The notes below the pieces were generated by a model that did no database searches, was not told the origin of the DNA, and was given only the letters and a program-made list of their open reading frames with translations. A DNA stretch of 64,000 bases from Massariosphaeria phaeospora (lineage: Eukaryota > Ascomycota > Dothideomycetes > Pleosporales): positions 248,001-312,000 of the forward strand of contig JAADJZ010000028.1 in NCBI GenBank assembly GCA_011032825.1, in the 5' to 3' direction. Numbering within the stretch: position 1 is the stretch's first letter; each line of letters opens with the position of its first letter. Shown piece by piece: positions 22,990 to 34,119 of the stretch. Made by a program: the position numbers and the translations under genes.

Positions 22990-23073
22990 GAGACAAGGAT
23001 AGGTTTGAAGGCGCTTGTGCCGTTATGCAGATGTTAACAAGCTACTGCAAAATACTGCGTAGATACCCAGGAT
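22990..23073 (+). repeat. copy 1 of an imperfect 84-85 bp direct duplication
   Basis: Aligns over its whole length with 23461-23545 in the same orientation. By eye there are about a dozen mismatches, nearly all transitions, with copy 1 mostly holding the A or T. Confidence 0.75.
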
Positions 23074-23199
23074 CATACGTGTACTTAACTAAATAAATAA
23101 AAAAAAGCGCCAAAAACTCTGCACATCGCACTGGCTCTATTTCCTATGACCATACAACCAAGTTGACTACGTCAAACTTAGGACTAAGGAAACATTAAA

Positions 23200-23276
23200 A
23201 CCTGGCTCATACGAGATTCGAACCCATGACCAAATCGCTCAACAAAACGACTTAGGTACTAGGGACGATTTATGAT
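23200..23276 (-). repeat. dispersed hairpin/B-box element, copy 1
   Basis: On the minus strand this contains a conserved CCTAGTAC block, a hairpin (stem halves AGTCGTT and AGCGATT), and then GGGTTCGAATC, which resembles a tRNA T-arm/B-box. A related segment is at 36886-36966. Confidence 0.5.
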
Positions 23277-23460
23277 AATTTGTGATTTGAGTTAATATAT
23301 ATACTACGATTAAACGTAATCTGCACGTTGTACGCCCTTGGAGCGAGTATAGACTGCAGACAAGGTTTAGCGCACAGGGCACTAAAGCTCCACACCTGTG
23401 TGCCTTCACCACGTGTATGGCTAGGCACCAGTTTGCAACATTACGTCATCGTGACGCTGC

Positions 23461-23545
23461 GAGACAAGGGTGAGTTTGAAGGCGCTTGTGCCGTTATGCG
23501 GATGCGGATAAGCTACTGTGAAATGCTGCGTAGATACCCACGATC
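23461..23545 (+). repeat. copy 2 of the imperfect direct duplication
   Basis: Partner of 22990-23073; it retains more G and C at the variable sites. Confidence 0.75.
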
Positions 23546-23629
23546 AATTTCTGAAACTAACTACCCACCTACTAGATTCTAGTAGATGTATTCACTTCCC
23601 AAGGTTAGCGGTAGGGCACATGCCACCAT

Positions 23630-24666
23630 CTACTCCAAACTCTGATCCTCGTGGAACACCAAAGCCCTAACCTCAATACTCTCCCGCCCCTCCTTATCCT
23701 CCGTCCCCGGCACACCAAACGCTGTATGCGGCACCCGTCTCGCCCTACCGTCCAGCTTCGAGTCAAAGCACTTGATAAGCAGCACCTCATCAGGCGTAAG
23801 TGCAGATTTGTAATACCACCTAACATGCATCGTCAGCCACGTTTTTCTCCCATTTATAGGTGCAAAGGGCCCAAATACTCACTTATGCTTAGCATCGTAC
23901 TTCACCGCAAGCGTCTCCCCCTCCCGATTCGGATAAATCAACTTCGTCACAACCAAACTGCCATCGTCCACACTGTTCGCCTCAGCCACCGCCAGCGGAT
24001 CGCGCTGCACTGTCTTGATCGGGCGCCACACGTTGATGATCTGCACGCGGCTTTGCAGCAGTTTGTCGGCTTCCTCGGGAAGGTGGTGCGGAACGCGAGA
24101 CAACGCGGCTTTGTACGACTGGTCGATGTGCACGCGCTGCACGGGGCCGCGCAGACGGCGATCCGGCGTGATTTGGTCGTCCCCGGGCGCTTGACGTCGG
24201 ATGGTGTGGTCGAAGATGAAAATCTTCGATGCGCCGGTGCTAAAATGAGCCCTAGTCAATTTCTTTGCGCGGTATAGTTAGCATGGGCGGATTTGTCTTA
24301 CGCATCCTTGAGTAACTCCTCTGTCTCTGGATAGTAGTCCCTTTTCACCTTTTCATCATCGAGGAAGCCCTTCTCGACGCTGGTGTGCTGGTGGAACTGG
24401 AAGCCGTTGGTGTCAAGGCTGAACTCTTTTTCGCGGCCAAGGACATCGTGCACAATAGCGGAGTGTGATTCGAAGGGTCGGTCGTATGTTTCTGGGCGGT
24501 CCACGTAGGTGGGGTGGGGCGGCGAGCCGTCTTCGTTGGGCTTGTAGTAGTTGAGTGTTGTTTGGACGTCTTGGGGTTTGGGGGCGGAAGGCGCCGTCGT
24601 GGTGTTGATGATCTGATGAGAAAAGGTAGGAGTTGATTGGGGAAGTTGGACGGCTGCTGTTGCCAT
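23630..24666 (-). CDS. AsaB/CmcJ-like oxidoreductase (GA4 desaturase family)
   Basis: Three exons (24666-24302, 24239-23883, 23819-23630) give 303 residues. Family blocks: TTLNYYKPNEDGSPPHPTYV near the N-terminus, SIVHDVLGREKEFSLDT-type block (here AIVHDVLGRE), IFIFDHTIRR, VHIDQSYKAALSRV, VQIINVWRPIK, and WYYKSALTPDEVLLIKCFDS followed by RVPHTAF. These match fungal proteins named after AsaB (aspergillic acid cluster) and the cephamycin methoxylase helper CmcJ, which are thought to be Fe(II)/2-oxoglutarate-type enzymes; the HxD (HID) and later conserved residues fit. Substrate unknown, and no biosynthetic core gene is nearby. Confidence 0.85.
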
Positions 24667-25370
24667 TGTGACGAAGGATTCTTGACTGAAAAGATAAATG
24701 GTATGTGAAAGTTGAGCAGATGTTGGGCTTGAGATTGTAGTGTTCCCGTGTGTTTGGGATCTCTTTATATGGTCGAGGTGGGGGTTGACGCAACCGCAAT
24801 TGATATGTAAGCTCTACTGCTTCCCCGCAAGCACGCCATCTGCTTGTGACCGCAATCGTGCGCGTTATCGATGTCCATGCAGATTCTCCGACTGTATGAA
24901 CAAGGGGTCGGGATGCTTCTAATTGGGTGGTTGATTCGATAATTACTGATATCCTGCATGCGACGAACACAAGCTGATAAATGTTGCACACTAGTTGCAT
25001 GCCGAAGTGTCAGAATACATCAGAATTTGATCTAACTCCGCTTGATATTTAATCAACGGCGTTAAGCTCTATTGAAAAGAGTCGTATATCGAAAGACTTT
25101 GTATCAGCAGTCCTGGTGCCGGTTAGTCCCTTATCTACCGTGTAAACCTGCAATGTTTGTCAAAAGCTATTAGGTTGTGTAGCTCGGATTATAATCCAGC
25201 TCCAGGTATCTTCCCGATTAGCCATTCCTTCTTCTAGTCTTCCGAACATATGACTGTGTGCAAGTTTCTATGGTAGGTATCGGCGTATTGCTTGATAGAA
25301 GAAAATTGTGACCCGTTTGTTGTGAAAAGACAGTAGGCGGTGAAATGTTTTGCAGGATGGAATAGACACT
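24667..25370. other. upstream of the AsaB-like gene and 3' flank of the permease
   Basis: TATA-like TTTATATG occurs near 24762. Otherwise AT-rich sequence without a supported gene. Confidence 0.4.
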
Positions 25371-27093
25371 TCAACGAGGAACATGCACAAGTTTTGTGAC
25401 TGTTGTCCCATCATCAAGGACACTGATCTCTTCCTCCAGCCGATATCCCTTCCACTTTGGAATCAGTCTAGTCCATACATACCAATAGACTAGACCGAAA
25501 ACAATACTAGACGACGTTAGCTAGTTCTCAGTTAAGCAGGTATACGCGATACTTACATGCCAATTCCAACAACTGCATATGTTGCATACCAGATGCCACC
25601 CGGATTACTCTTCTGCTTCGAAGGAAAGAATGGAGCAGCTAGCAGTGCAATACTCAAAACTATCCTGAACAGCACAGCTCCAATCCAGGCCTTGAATGGC
25701 CGCTTGAGATCCGGTCGCTTATACCGAAGCCACAGCACTCCAACTGATAAAGCCAGACCGAACACCTGGCCTGGATATCCCTCCACCTCTAGAATGAACG
25801 AGTAGACTTCTCCAGAGGGAGGAAGCGCGATAACGAGCAGAGACGGTATATAGTGTACGAGAAGTCCACCCATCGGTGCGTTGAAAGGCTTCGAAGAAGC
25901 GAGGTACTTTGACCACGGAAGGAACCCCTGGCGGGCGATTTCTTGATTAAGGCGCGCCTGTTTGTGTTAGTAAACTGCTGATAGCTGGAATCTAGACGAC
26001 TTACTAGCGCAAATGTGACAACCATGACATTGCCGGCACCTGATAAAGCCACAGCGAGAGGCAGAATCTTCTTCCCTAGGTGAGGCCCAAAGCTTCTTTC
26101 GAAGAATAAAGCCGCTATCAGTTCTCCACTGTCTCTAATCTCGTCCAACGGTACCACAATGAAGTATGCGATATTGACGAGCACATATAATATGCAGGCC
26201 GTCACCAGAGCGGTAACCGAAACGGACTTGAGCGTGCGAACCGGGTTCTTGACTTCGTTGAGGACGTTGTTGACGTTTCCAAGTCCAGCGTAAGAGTAGA
26301 ACACCTTGAACAGAGCAGTGGAGATGATGCCCCAATTCCATTCCGTGTCTTTGAACAAGTCTCGGCCATTCGGGAAGTGGGATCGTCGGCCGTCAGAGCC
26401 TTTTGGTTGAAAGATAACAACGAAAAGACCTGCAAAGATCATGAAGATTACTAGAGCAACCTTGATCCAGCCCAGAAAGTTTTGAATCCAGATCCCAGTC
26501 TTGAGAAAGCATCCGTGGATAATTGTGATAGCTGTAAGTAAGCCCACAGCGAGTGTCTTGCGCACAAAATCTGATCCTTCGACGTCGAATGCGAAAAGCG
26601 TGTATTGAGCGAAAACGATGCAGTTACTCGCCGTAAAACCTAGCAGAACGGCTTGCACTGCCACCAAAGTCGATGCCAAAAATCTGGGTTTGCGATACGT
26701 GAACTCTAGGTAAACCTTGTCCCCGCCAGATCGAGGAAGCATGCTACCATACTCGAGAGACACAGCGAGGCCGCAAGCTGCAATAATAGCTCCGACAACC
26801 CAAAGGGTGAGGCTGAGACCCACGCTTCCCACGGACTTCACGATGGACCCTGGTGTTGCGAAGATACCACTGCCAATAACACGTGAGATGACCAGAATGT
26901 ATGCGCTGGGCCAGCTGATAGTTCTCCCTAGAACGGACGTCTCGGGTATCACATCGTCTTCGATGGATCGTGAAATCCCCTCTGCGATGGTGTCGTAGGA
27001 TTCTGCGTCGCTTTCTGTGAGCGTTTTAGAGCTTCCAGTCGGGGAGATCGAGCGAATGAGTAGAGGCCGCTGCTCATCATCGTTTGTGGCCAT
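25371..27093 (-). CDS. APC-superfamily amino-acid permease (MUP1/methionine permease-like)
   Basis: Three exons (27093-26005, 25957-25557, 25506-25371) give 541 residues. After an acidic N-tail, SRVIGSGIFATPGSIVKSVG is the first membrane helix with the GSGIF substrate-binding signature. About twelve hydrophobic segments follow, including FKVFYSYAGLGNVNNVLNEV (helix 6 region) and the NEVKNPVRTLK loop. The close resemblance is to fungal MUP1/MUP3-type methionine permeases and LAT-like carriers. It acts at the plasma membrane, with the N-tail cytosolic. The start ATG at 27093 (MATNDDEQRPLL) is preferred because the frame further upstream has no ATG. The permease has its own upstream region and no obvious partner. 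Confidence 0.88.
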
Positions 27094-27931
27094 GTCGATT
27101 GTAGTTAAACAGCGTCGCCTTCGTTTCTCCAAGGCCTCGCGTTGTAGATTTCAAGCTGAAGACGGGCTCGTCGATCGATGTCGTGTCCCGAATTCGTCGG
27201 TTGTGTAAGTCCCACATGGTGTCCTGAAATGTTCTGGAGACGTGAGTTGGACAATTGTCAGCAGGTGGCATCATCCGGAAGTTGAATGTCGCGGGTTCGG
27301 GCTCCTGATAACAGTGAGACCAGTGGGACGCGTCTGGCGTGTTGATTGGTGCCCTTTGAATTGTGCGACATTTCCACTGCGCACGCAATTCTTAGCTCCA
27401 TTGACGTACTTCGTCGGACCAACCACCACCCAGATAACAAGGGCGGCAACATCATGAACCTAGTAGGCATCAAATAGTAAGAATGTTTCCTACAACGAAT
27501 ATTTTGCCAAGGTTGATACACTTATGCTTAAATCAGCGGCTTCAGGCGCTAGAGCCATCCCGTCATATGTACACCACGTGATGCAAATACCCGGGATCCT
27601 CTTGTCGACTAGCGATTCTCTTGAATCGTGTGCCAAACAAGACTAACGCTCTGGACGTAGCCGAATTTGTGGACACGAGGCTGCTTGGCAAGCTTGATTG
27701 CGCAAAGGGGTGCAAGGCGTATACGAGCAGTGTTGTACAAGGTAGTATGATAGGAAGTAGAATCAAGTACTCTCATGAAATACACGAATGAAATTAGAAG
27801 CGCGAGAAATGCCTAAACGCCCCAAGACACAAGGAAATATAGCGCAAGTGCAGAATGGCTGCAGGAAATGAAACACCTTCGGTGAGCGCACTCAGCGTAC
27901 ATCATGGTGGGATCTGTGGGGAAACAACGGG
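27094..27931. other. intergenic, nothing firm
   Basis: Upstream of the permease. A stretch near 27250-27306 looks slightly tRNA-like (CGGGTTCGGGCTCC) but does not fold as a tRNA. No gene supported. Confidence 0.4.
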
Positions 27932-28963
27932 CTACAGGGTCACCTCGGGAGGACTTTGCTCCGGATTGGCGACCTCTCCTTTGCACCAAAGACACAGGAT
28001 CAGGGCCTTAGATTTATCAAGACGTGCTCCGCATACACAATGATCCTCTAGTCCGTAAAAATGGTCCTGTATAAGTTTTTCTTCCGCCAAGAAGCACCGC
28101 AAGCATAGCCAACGCTCAAGAAAATGAGACTTCAGCGTGCAACGGCAATCGCTATGTGGGCCCGTATCGCACTCTTGACCAAAACAGTCGTGGCAGAGGG
28201 ATCGTTTCCGTCGCTCGGTAATATCCCAGAATGTTTGAATCACCGGAGAGGGGTGGGAAGACTCGGAAGAAGTAGATAGCTGGAGAGGGCTATCTCCCAG
28301 ATCGAAGGCTATGATATCTTCCACCCACTCTGCCGGAGCAGAGGCATCCGAGTCGATAGGATTGTCCAGTAGACCTTGATCGTGATGGGGGCCTGGAGTC
28401 CATGGCTCTGATTCGGTGATTCTCATGTGGGCAGGAGACAAGATCCTCATCTCTGATCGGCTAAGAAGAGCAAACCCACTGAATTCGGGTAGCTCATCGT
28501 CCGCGCCGGGTTTCTGAGATGCGCTCTGATAAGTGCAGTGTATCCTGCATTCGTCGCAAGTAGTGGTGCCACACGTAACGCACGGCCGAGATTCAACACG
28601 TCGCTTGTCATCGTTCGTCCCGCATACGGCAGAGTCTTTGCATTTGTTTGAACTGGATATTGATCCCCGGTGATGCAAGCCTCGTATACGGATGCCAGTA
28701 CCATCGCAAGCCATCTTATTGAAAAGATTTGGTCGACTGTCGGAATTTGGAAAGACCGACTTGTATGTGGCCTTCGATGACAATGCTAAAGAATAGAGGT
28801 CCTTCGGAAAGAGGTGTGATACTATCGACTCGAGGAGGCCATATTGTGCGAGAACCTGGATGAGAGGACATTTATTTCTTGAATTTGTCGAGTTCACTGT
28901 CTCATTGGGCCTTTGCTTCTTAGAGGCAGCGATTAACAATTCCTTGGACCTCTTCCTCTTCAT
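27932..28963 (-). CDS. F-box-like cysteine-rich fungal protein (paralogue 2)
   Basis: A 343-residue single exon starting at ATG 28963. A basic nuclear-signal-like lead (MKRKRSKELLIAASKKQR) is followed by an F-box-like region (LIQVLAQYGLLESIVSHLFP, LALSSKATY) and then CDGTGIRIRG. Cys pairs follow in the same order as in the protein at 21685-22758: PCVTCGTTTCDECRIHC, SLCHDCFGQ, CRCTLKSHFLERWLCLRCFL, CVCGARLDKS and LCLWCKG. The two share block order but little else, so the duplication is old or fast-evolving. Function unknown; zinc binding and partner recognition are inferred. Confidence 0.75.
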   Translation of the reverse strand: MKRKRSKELLIAASKKQRPNETVNSTNSRNKCPLIQVLAQYGLLESIVSHLFPKDLYSLALSSKATYKSVFPNSDSRPNLFNKMACDGTGIRIRGLHHRGSISSSNKCKDSAVCGTNDDKRRVESRPCVTCGTTTCDECRIHCTYQSASQKPGADDELPEFSGFALLSRSEMRILSPAHMRITESEPWTPGPHHDQGLLDNPIDSDASAPAEWVEDIIAFDLGDSPLQLSTSSESSHPSPVIQTFWDITERRKRSLCHDCFGQECDTGPHSDCRCTLKSHFLERWLCLRCFLAEEKLIQDHFYGLEDHCVCGARLDKSKALILCLWCKGEVANPEQSPPEVTL

Positions 28964-30149
28964 GTTATAGATTGAATGGAGACACCGATGCTGAGGACGG
29001 AAAGCTTCGTAAAAGTATCAAGGAGTTAAACCCGGCAAACGAGGACTAAAGAAGAAATGCGCCAGGTCCGGTCAGTGGTCGCAGTTCGCTCTTCTGGAAT
29101 GGACAGTTGGTTAACTTGGCAGTAGGTTGTAGGACCTATGTCTTGGAGCGGCGGTAAGAGGAGGCAGCAGTATCTAGCTCAAAGAAACTTCACCTGACAA
29201 GCTAGGGGAGTAGTATTGGTGAAAGAGTCGTGACATGACAAGATGGGCACTTTGGGGTAAAACAGAAAATCCGGCCAACATCCTGGAGCCTAGAAAATAG
29301 CCATCACAGCCAGAAACACTGATGAACAAACATATTTGAAAGAGAGTGAAGTGAGATGTCGGTGGGACGTTGTTAAAGTGTAGGGTAATAGTCATACGGT
29401 CTTGACATAGAACAGAGCTTTCACAACGTACATCAATCATGCGCTGATCGTATTCCTACGCAGCGCTCAAAACCCATTAACCAACGGAATGAGCGGAAGT
29501 GTCAGATCTGGATCCATGATGCCGAGTAAAAGATGATGAAGAGGTTTTCTTCGGGCGCGGGCGGACTCGGAATGAGCGCCTCGTGACCCTCGTTGAGTCG
29601 GTGAGAACGGACGTGGTATCGGCCTGGCAACTAAGCGCTGGCAGAGTTCACGATAGATCTTGTGAGCGTTCGAAGTTACCGCGCTCCAAACGAGTTAGAA
29701 AGTGATGATGTCGGAGTTCTTCAATTTTTTTTCAGGGTCTTGGATCATATTTGTAAGGCCTGACATAATACAAGCTAATAGGGAATTGCCTCGGCTCACG
29801 ATGTTTTCACATCCGTTCCTCCGCAACACTTCATCCATCATCCACCACATATCGACCCTTAATGGTGGAAGGCCTTATTTTGGGACCTAGAGTTTTCAAC
29901 ATCGTCAACTCTTGCGACTCAAGAATCCCAGCGCGACCTTTCGGTGTGTTCCCTAATGTAGACTCGATATACCACTTAGGCTGGTTCCGGCTCAATAGGA
30001 AAACATGCGGCTTTTCCTTCAGTGGACAGTAGAATTCCGGAATACACGATCACACAGCGCATAGAAAAAACGGTTCCTGTCAACCCGGTCATTCATTGAT
30101 TTTCTACTTCTCATGAGCCTTTTCCCTCGAATCCGTTCTGCGATTCTCC
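28964..30149. other. 1.2-kb intergenic stretch
   Basis: It contains an 88-codon minus-strand frame (29440-29174) with an ATG but no recognisable content. No transposon ends or repeats were seen. Confidence 0.4.
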
Positions 30150-30368
30150 CTACTCCTTCTCCGGAATGTCATAGCAGCACCCAATGTCCAGCACGTTGTA
30201 GAACGTACAATCCCTCTGGACCCAGAATCCACCCTGCTTGTAGCACGACGTCTTCGTAGCGCAGATACCAGACGGGTCGGAGCGGCCGCAAGGCGCTGGG
30301 TAAGGGTCTTTCGGTGCCGGGCTGGCGAGCGCGAGGGGCAGGATTGCGGCGAGGAAGATGATCTTCAT
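30150..30368 (-). CDS. small secreted cysteine-rich protein (candidate effector)
   Basis: A 72-residue intronless protein starting at ATG 30368. It has a clear signal peptide (MKIIFLAAILPLALA) with likely cleavage before SPAPKD. The mature part of about 57 residues has six cysteines (APCGR, GICA, TSCY, RDCT, GCCYD), including a final CC pair, which suggests three disulfides. Size, secretion and cysteine content are those of fungal effectors or antimicrobial peptides; I do not recognise a named family. It has a large upstream region of its own. Confidence 0.75.
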   Translation of the reverse strand: MKIIFLAAILPLALASPAPKDPYPAPCGRSDPSGICATKTSCYKQGGFWVQRDCTFYNVLDIGCCYDIPEKE

Positions 30369-31290
30369 GTTGAGAGAGGGCGCGTTGAAGTTTGGTTGTT
30401 GTTTGGTTGACGGACGGATTGAAGAGGTATGGGTGGTTATGGTTATTGAGACGATTGATGGTAAAGATCTGGAGTGTGGTACTAACGTCGATCCAAGCAG
30501 AGTCGATGCAGCGATTTATATACCTGGGGATATTTTGTATCAGCAGTCTCAGTGGAACCGGTTCCAGGTACTATCCAACGTCCCGTTCCCCGCATCGAGT
30601 CCTGCGATAAAGATAGCTCGCGCCTAGGCCTTCGACCGAACTCGTACCATGGCAACCAATACGCTACAAACTCGCCTCCTGCCTCGGTGAGGCTTGTCCT
30701 CAAATGGAAGTGATAAAATGCACCCGAGATACAAGCTTCCCAAGCCGTCCTGGTCTGGCGTTCTAGTGCGCATCTCCACCTGCCGTTCTAATATCGAACA
30801 TATTGCAATGACATCATTTATCAGGAGCTTCTAATCTAACATCTTCAGGATTGCTATCGCGCGGTATTAGACTTTTTGATAAGGTCCTTCCGAAAAATCT
30901 CCCATATTGCGGAGTCTCGTATTCTGGACCACATATCACCAGCGCGAGGCTGTACGAGGATAGGATTATTTCACCCGGCCTTCCATTACCATCAATAGAG
31001 CTAGACAAGTGTTTAGCACTGCAACACAGGCGTTCGGGAATTATTATTAGCATCAATTAATCTGCGTAGACGACTTTATCCTTGGATCCGGGAGGCTCAG
31101 GTCGGGCCGCTGTGATTGGTTGGTTGGACGCGAGCATTGAAGATCCAGCCACCGTGGACCCATGGCACAAACAGCAGGCTTCGCGATGACGGCTTTGTGT
31201 TGTTGGCAGTCGTCCGGATAGCTTCATTCCGCCTCGCTCAAAAGGCCACCCCGTTGTATAGCTCACTCAACTAGGTGCCTCTGTCCACCT
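30369..31290. other. upstream of the secreted-protein gene and 3' flank of the coil gene
   Basis: TATA-like TTTATATA at about 30514 (plus-strand reading) lies roughly 150 bp upstream of the secreted-protein ATG. No other gene supported. Confidence 0.4.
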
Positions 31291-32515
31291 CTACACCACA
31301 TTGGGTTTGAGTTTCTGCTTCTCGAAACGCGATACCTCGTCCTTGAAACGCGATAGCTTGTCCTCGAAATGCGATAGCTCGTCTTCCACGAGTTCCCTAT
31401 GCTGCAACAACGATAGCTCCAACTCCTGTTTTTCTCGCTGATTCCGCGCCTCCACCATCTTCTGCTCCTCCAGTGACTGCATGATATCGTGGTGGGTTAT
31501 ATGCACTTCTTCCAACTTCTCATATCGCTCCTTCAGCCGCTCGAGCTCCGTGGCGTACTTCGCAGTCTCAAGCTCGAATTCGGTGTTACTCTCCACGAGA
31601 TCCGCGCACTCGGCTTTGAAGAATTCGCGATCGGCTTCCATGTCATCGCGCTCGGTCTCGAGGGCATCGCGTTCGGCTTTGAGGGCATTGCGCTCAGTCT
31701 TAAGTGCATCGCGCTCGGCTATAATGTTATCGTGCTTAGCTTGAGAAGCAAGCGCGATGCTTGCAAAGGCGCCTCGCTCGACTTTGAATGTATCACGCTC
31801 AGCTTCAGAAGCATCGCGACCAGCTTTGAGGACATCAAGCTTGGCTTTGAAGGTATCGCGCTCAGCTTTGACGACATCGAGCTTAGCTTTAAACACATCG
31901 CGCTCAGCGAGGAGCTTCTCGCACTCTTCGGCTTGGCTCTTGAGCAGTTTGGCTACGATCATGGGTTCTTGGGGCTTGTTCGCAAGTTTTCGTGAGAGGG
32001 CGGCGTTGCAGGTGAGCATAACGTTGGCCAAGAATTCGGAGAATGTGACTTGGGGCATGGTCGAGGGGGGTTGAGCCGTCTGGTTGGGGAATCTGACTGG
32101 GTTGTGTTAGCACCTGGTGGCGCTGAAGCTCCTGTCGGGGAGTGAATGGAGCGAGGCGCTGCTGGTGTTGCAGATAAATGCAATGGGACTACATAGAGCC
32201 CGGCTGGGTCTTTCCGATTGTCGACAAGTAGATGTACCCACCTGCAACGGTTTGGTCTCCTTCACCGTGTCTTTCTCCAGCTTCGCCTCCAACAGCTTGC
32301 TCTCGGACCGCCGTCTCCACCTCAAGTTCCGACGCAGGATGCCCGCCGATATGGAAGCCTTCCGCAACTGCCCTCTCGGCTTCTGCCTGAACGTCCGACT
32401 CGGTATATCCACCAACATAAAACCCTTCTGCGGACGCCAGCTCTGTCTCGGTATCCGATTCAGGATATGCGCCAGGACACGCGCCAACATAAAAGCCCGC
32501 CGTGGGAGATGACAT
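31291..32515 (-). CDS. coiled-coil protein with GFYVGG N-terminal repeats
   Basis: Two exons (32515-32242, 32096-31291) give 359 residues; the intron ends in GCTAAC...CCCAG and the phase closes. Exon 1 is a low-complexity acidic region with three copies of a G-F-(Y/H)-(V/I)-G motif (GFYVGACPGAYPESD, GFYVGGYTESD, GFHIGGHPASE). Exon 2 begins VTFSEFLANVMLTCNAALSR, and then is almost entirely coiled coil built from AERDxxKA-type units (KAERDTFKAKL, KTERNALKAERDALETERDD). No membrane segment or known domain. It lies at the left end of a run of coiled-coil genes on the same strand, but its N-terminus differs from the other three. Confidence 0.7.
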
Positions 32516-33095
32516 CGGTTTTGGTGCGTATCTAGGTAGAAGGTTGAAGATTGTAGGACAAGAAAGCGTAGGGCGCTTGCGTCGAGGTTGTTGGATTCCC
32601 AGAGGGTTTGGTGGGTGGTGGTGTTGTGTGAGCTCGTGGTGTTAGTAGTTCTGGTGCGTTGTTGCGGGGGGCTTCTGTTTGCTAGCGTTATGGTGCTGTG
32701 TCGGTGAAAGTGTGGTTCCCGGTGCACGCCGCCAAGAAACAAGGGTGGGCCTAGCACTGACCTCGCAGTGCTCGTTAGAGTGAAATGATTGGCCCGACTC
32801 ACTTTCACTTGAAGTTGATCGATGTCCCCAGTTCGAGGATATCAGTGTAGCCTCTTGAAAGTGGGTTTAGCCAGCAGTGAGGGTCATGCGGGGCTTCAAC
32901 TAAGTTCCTGACATACGCCTATTTAAACCACCTCTTGCTCGAGCTTCTAGTCACTCTCTACTTATTTCTTGCTACTTAAGCAGTGAAGTTTACTTCGCTC
33001 TATGCGAGACTGGATGTGTACGACTGGACACATATCTGCTCTAACCCGCAGTACACAACATGGAACCAAGCTAAACCCAGTACTTCGCGTCATCC
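32516..33095. other. upstream of the coil gene
   Basis: No supported gene. The long minus-strand frames reaching in from the left are shadows of the coil gene's first exon. Confidence 0.4.
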
Positions 33096-34119
33096 CTACT
33101 CTTGGTCATCGTCTGGAGCGTAAAATGTTACTTGGCCGGTGAAGAACAGGGCGATGGATATGGTGGCCACGATGGTGTAGGTTAGGGCAACCTGTCACGC
33201 AACACAGTTAGCAGGCAGCAGTTGACCATGGGTGAGTAAGCTGACCTTCGAATGCTCATTCCACCATCCAGCATGTTCCAAGTACCTCGTAGCTGACCAA
33301 ACATGCAAAAACTGTTCCATTGATGTTAACCCATGTTCCAGAGCGATGGACCTTTCGTGAACGTACCATACCCACAATCATACATATCGTAGCCGTGGTG
33401 AGAAACATGACAGGCATCTGCCATGTGAGGATCTGCATAGAACTGGCTTGAACTCGTCCGCTCTTCTTCAATCTTCTTTTCCGGCCCTGGGAGTTGGCTA
33501 ACAGGTTTCTGATGTTGCGGAGGCCGTCTCTGTGGGAGGCAAGGCGATGTAGTCGTACGGTTTGGTCGGCTGCTGTCAAGATGGAGAATAATGCGAGGAT
33601 AATGCCGCAGTACCAGGATGTACGGACTGGCCAGGGAGATGGTCCGTTGCCGGGGAGGATGTCGGGCCAGGAGCCTGTGGAGGTTAGGACTCCAGCGAGA
33701 AGGGCGGACTATTGTTACTTGTTAGCATGAAATAGTCCGTATACCGCAGAGCACCGAGAGCCCGAGAGCCTTACGCCTTTCCACGGTTCGCACATGGTCA
33801 CGTGAAGTAGTATGCGTGGGCGGCGAGTATCGGGAAGTGCTATACATACCACAACGCCAACGAAGTTCAACTCGCTCAACTTGTTATCTTTCCACATCTC
33901 CGTCAGCCTATCACGCTCCTTTTCGTCCTCAGTGTTTAGTAGAATTTCGATCGGCTCATAAGTCGTGCTCGATGGCGCATAGATACCGCCTCCAAAGAAT
34001 TCCAGGACGTGAGAAATCATCGAAGAACTCCTTTTCTTAGAGTTGGATCGACTGCCAGAGCCGTTTTCTCCGAGCATCGGGGTGGATTCGTGTGCTTCTT
34101 CGACATCGGCGTACGTCAT
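33096..34119 (-). CDS. unknown integral membrane protein (about four membrane segments)
   Basis: Four exons (34119-33850, 33708-33367, 33311-33246, 33191-33096), all phase 0, give 257 residues. The N-terminal 85 residues are soluble, acidic and Ser-rich (ESTPMLGENGSGSRSNSKKR), with WKDNKLSELNFVGVV leading into the membrane. Segments: SALLAGVLTS, TSWYCGIILALFSILTAAD, MPVMFLTTATICMIVGM and ALTYTIVATISIALFFTG, with a basic loop (GRKRRLKKSGR) between the second and third. This is the usual layout of an uncharacterised family common in Pezizomycotina. The gene is divergent from the alpha-glucosidase, 486 bp apart. Confidence 0.75.

Larger units (their letters stand above)
22759..23629. other. intergenic with degenerate repeats
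   Basis: AT-rich DNA holding an imperfect duplicated segment (22990-23073 and 23461-23545) and a B-box-like structured repeat (23200-23276). No coding gene supported. Confidence 0.5.

Noticed and set aside
27250..27306. tRNA-like stretch with CGGGTTCGGGCTCC
   Set aside because: No acceptor stem, D-arm or anticodon stem could be paired, so it is not called a tRNA.
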